From contig NC_049988.1 of NCBI RefSeq assembly GCF_000003815.2, positions 861,679 through 925,678 on the forward strand: a stretch of DNA of 64,000 nt. The letters are read 5' to 3'. How positions within the stretch are numbered: the first letter of the stretch is position 1; every line of letters begins with the position of its first letter. Below the pieces are notes generated by a model, which saw only the letters and a program-made list of their open reading frames with translations, was not told the DNA's origin and did not search any database. Made by a program: the position numbers and the translations under genes. This document shows, piece by piece, positions 63,555-64,000 of the stretch. This DNA comes from Branchiostoma floridae. Lineage: Eukaryota > Chordata > Leptocardii > Amphioxiformes > Branchiostomatidae.

Positions 63555-64000
63555 GGCTTAAACCCGCATCTGGCGCTTCAGCCTGAGCGCGGTTTGCCCC
63601 TAGCCACTGTAGGCTCCTGGGAGTAGGCTGTGACAGTAGCGTAAAATCTGGCCCAGACAGCCACAGTGTTAATTACCTCATTCTGGCAGGACATGACAAC
63701 CAACCTTTGAGCCTCCCAAACTGCTAGATTGACCTAGGAAATCACACAGTAGTGTTTTCTTTGATACTTCCAGTCTAAGAATTAGTAAAGTGTATCATTT
63801 TGACTCTAAAACAGCACTACACACATATTATGAATGTAGATGTATCAACTTCTGTACTGTTGGTTCCTGATTAGAAAAAAAGGATCAACTTCGATTCAGA
63901 CTGAGTTCAGACACCTTTACAAACAGGCATTCAGTCACTAGTCTATCTACATTGATTCCCAAGACTATCTAGCACATTTATTCAACATATACTTTATCAG
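63555..64000 (+). repeat. Dispersed ~440-bp repeat, copy 2 (runs to window edge)
   Basis: Same orientation and order of blocks as 45061-45500, with small indels. A direct, not inverted, pair 18.5 kb apart, so it does not define transposon ends around the convergent genes. Confidence 0.85.

Noticed and set aside
45061-64000. 440-bp repeats as terminal repeats of a giant transposon carrying both genes
   Set aside because: They are direct, one lies inside an intron of the plus gene so it cannot bound it, and the repeat appears to be a dispersed family.

Overview
The window is eukaryotic, intron-rich and repeat-rich. The best guess is a cephalochordate (amphioxus, Branchiostoma). The reasons are a single AKAP9/pericentrin-type centrosomal gene, compact exons in introns packed with short inverted-repeat elements, a DIRS retrotransposon, a pogo/Tigger-like MITE, many coding minisatellites and a great excess of ACATGTA words. 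The species is inferred. It is not proved by any marker here.

Layout. (1) 3-1028, plus: last exon of a Kelch-repeat protein, truncated by the window edge. (2) 6994-3446, minus: four phase-compatible exons that would join a tyrosine-motif-rich tail, one membrane segment and RI/NLR-style leucine-rich repeats. (3) 8474-31340, plus: fourteen exons for the N-terminal ~1,580 residues of an AKAP9/pericentrin scaffold, including a 48-nt first exon and a 2.7-kb coiled-coil exon. Its introns hold a 35-bp minisatellite, a 62-bp tandem array that copies a splice acceptor ten extra times, and many MITE-like repeats. (4) 31473-36329: a decayed DIRS-type tyrosine-recombinase retrotransposon with inverted terminal repeats, inserted into an older dispersed repeat. 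No AKAP9 exon is seen after it. (5) 36.7-43.1 kb: a Tigger-like MITE, a LINE tail with poly(A), tRNA-like SINE heads, and a candidate promoter with a non-coding first exon. (6) 43119-49208, plus: an unrecognised 12-exon gene with disordered repeat-rich exons and a C-terminal SH3/Tudor-like barrel. (7) 63384-49347, minus: a fully open 13-exon gene for a transposase-derived protein of the 'DGMDQ ... MDN ... GHTHEDID' family (DUF7869-like) with a Cys-rich N-terminal exon and an RG-rich repeat tail.

Genes 6 and 7 are convergent, with stop codons 138 bp apart. Both are intact across every splice junction, and both carry in-frame minisatellites. The intron beside the GHTHEDID exon contains a foldback-like element: inverted arms of 172-bp repeats around an 18-bp minisatellite. 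This pair is the most unusual system in the window. The 62-bp acceptor array in AKAP9 is the most unusual single sequence structure.

Four N gaps (7282-7381, 35002-35154, 35872-36290, 53615-53714) limit the reading. Exon borders were read by eye from splice signals, phase continuity and family resemblance.
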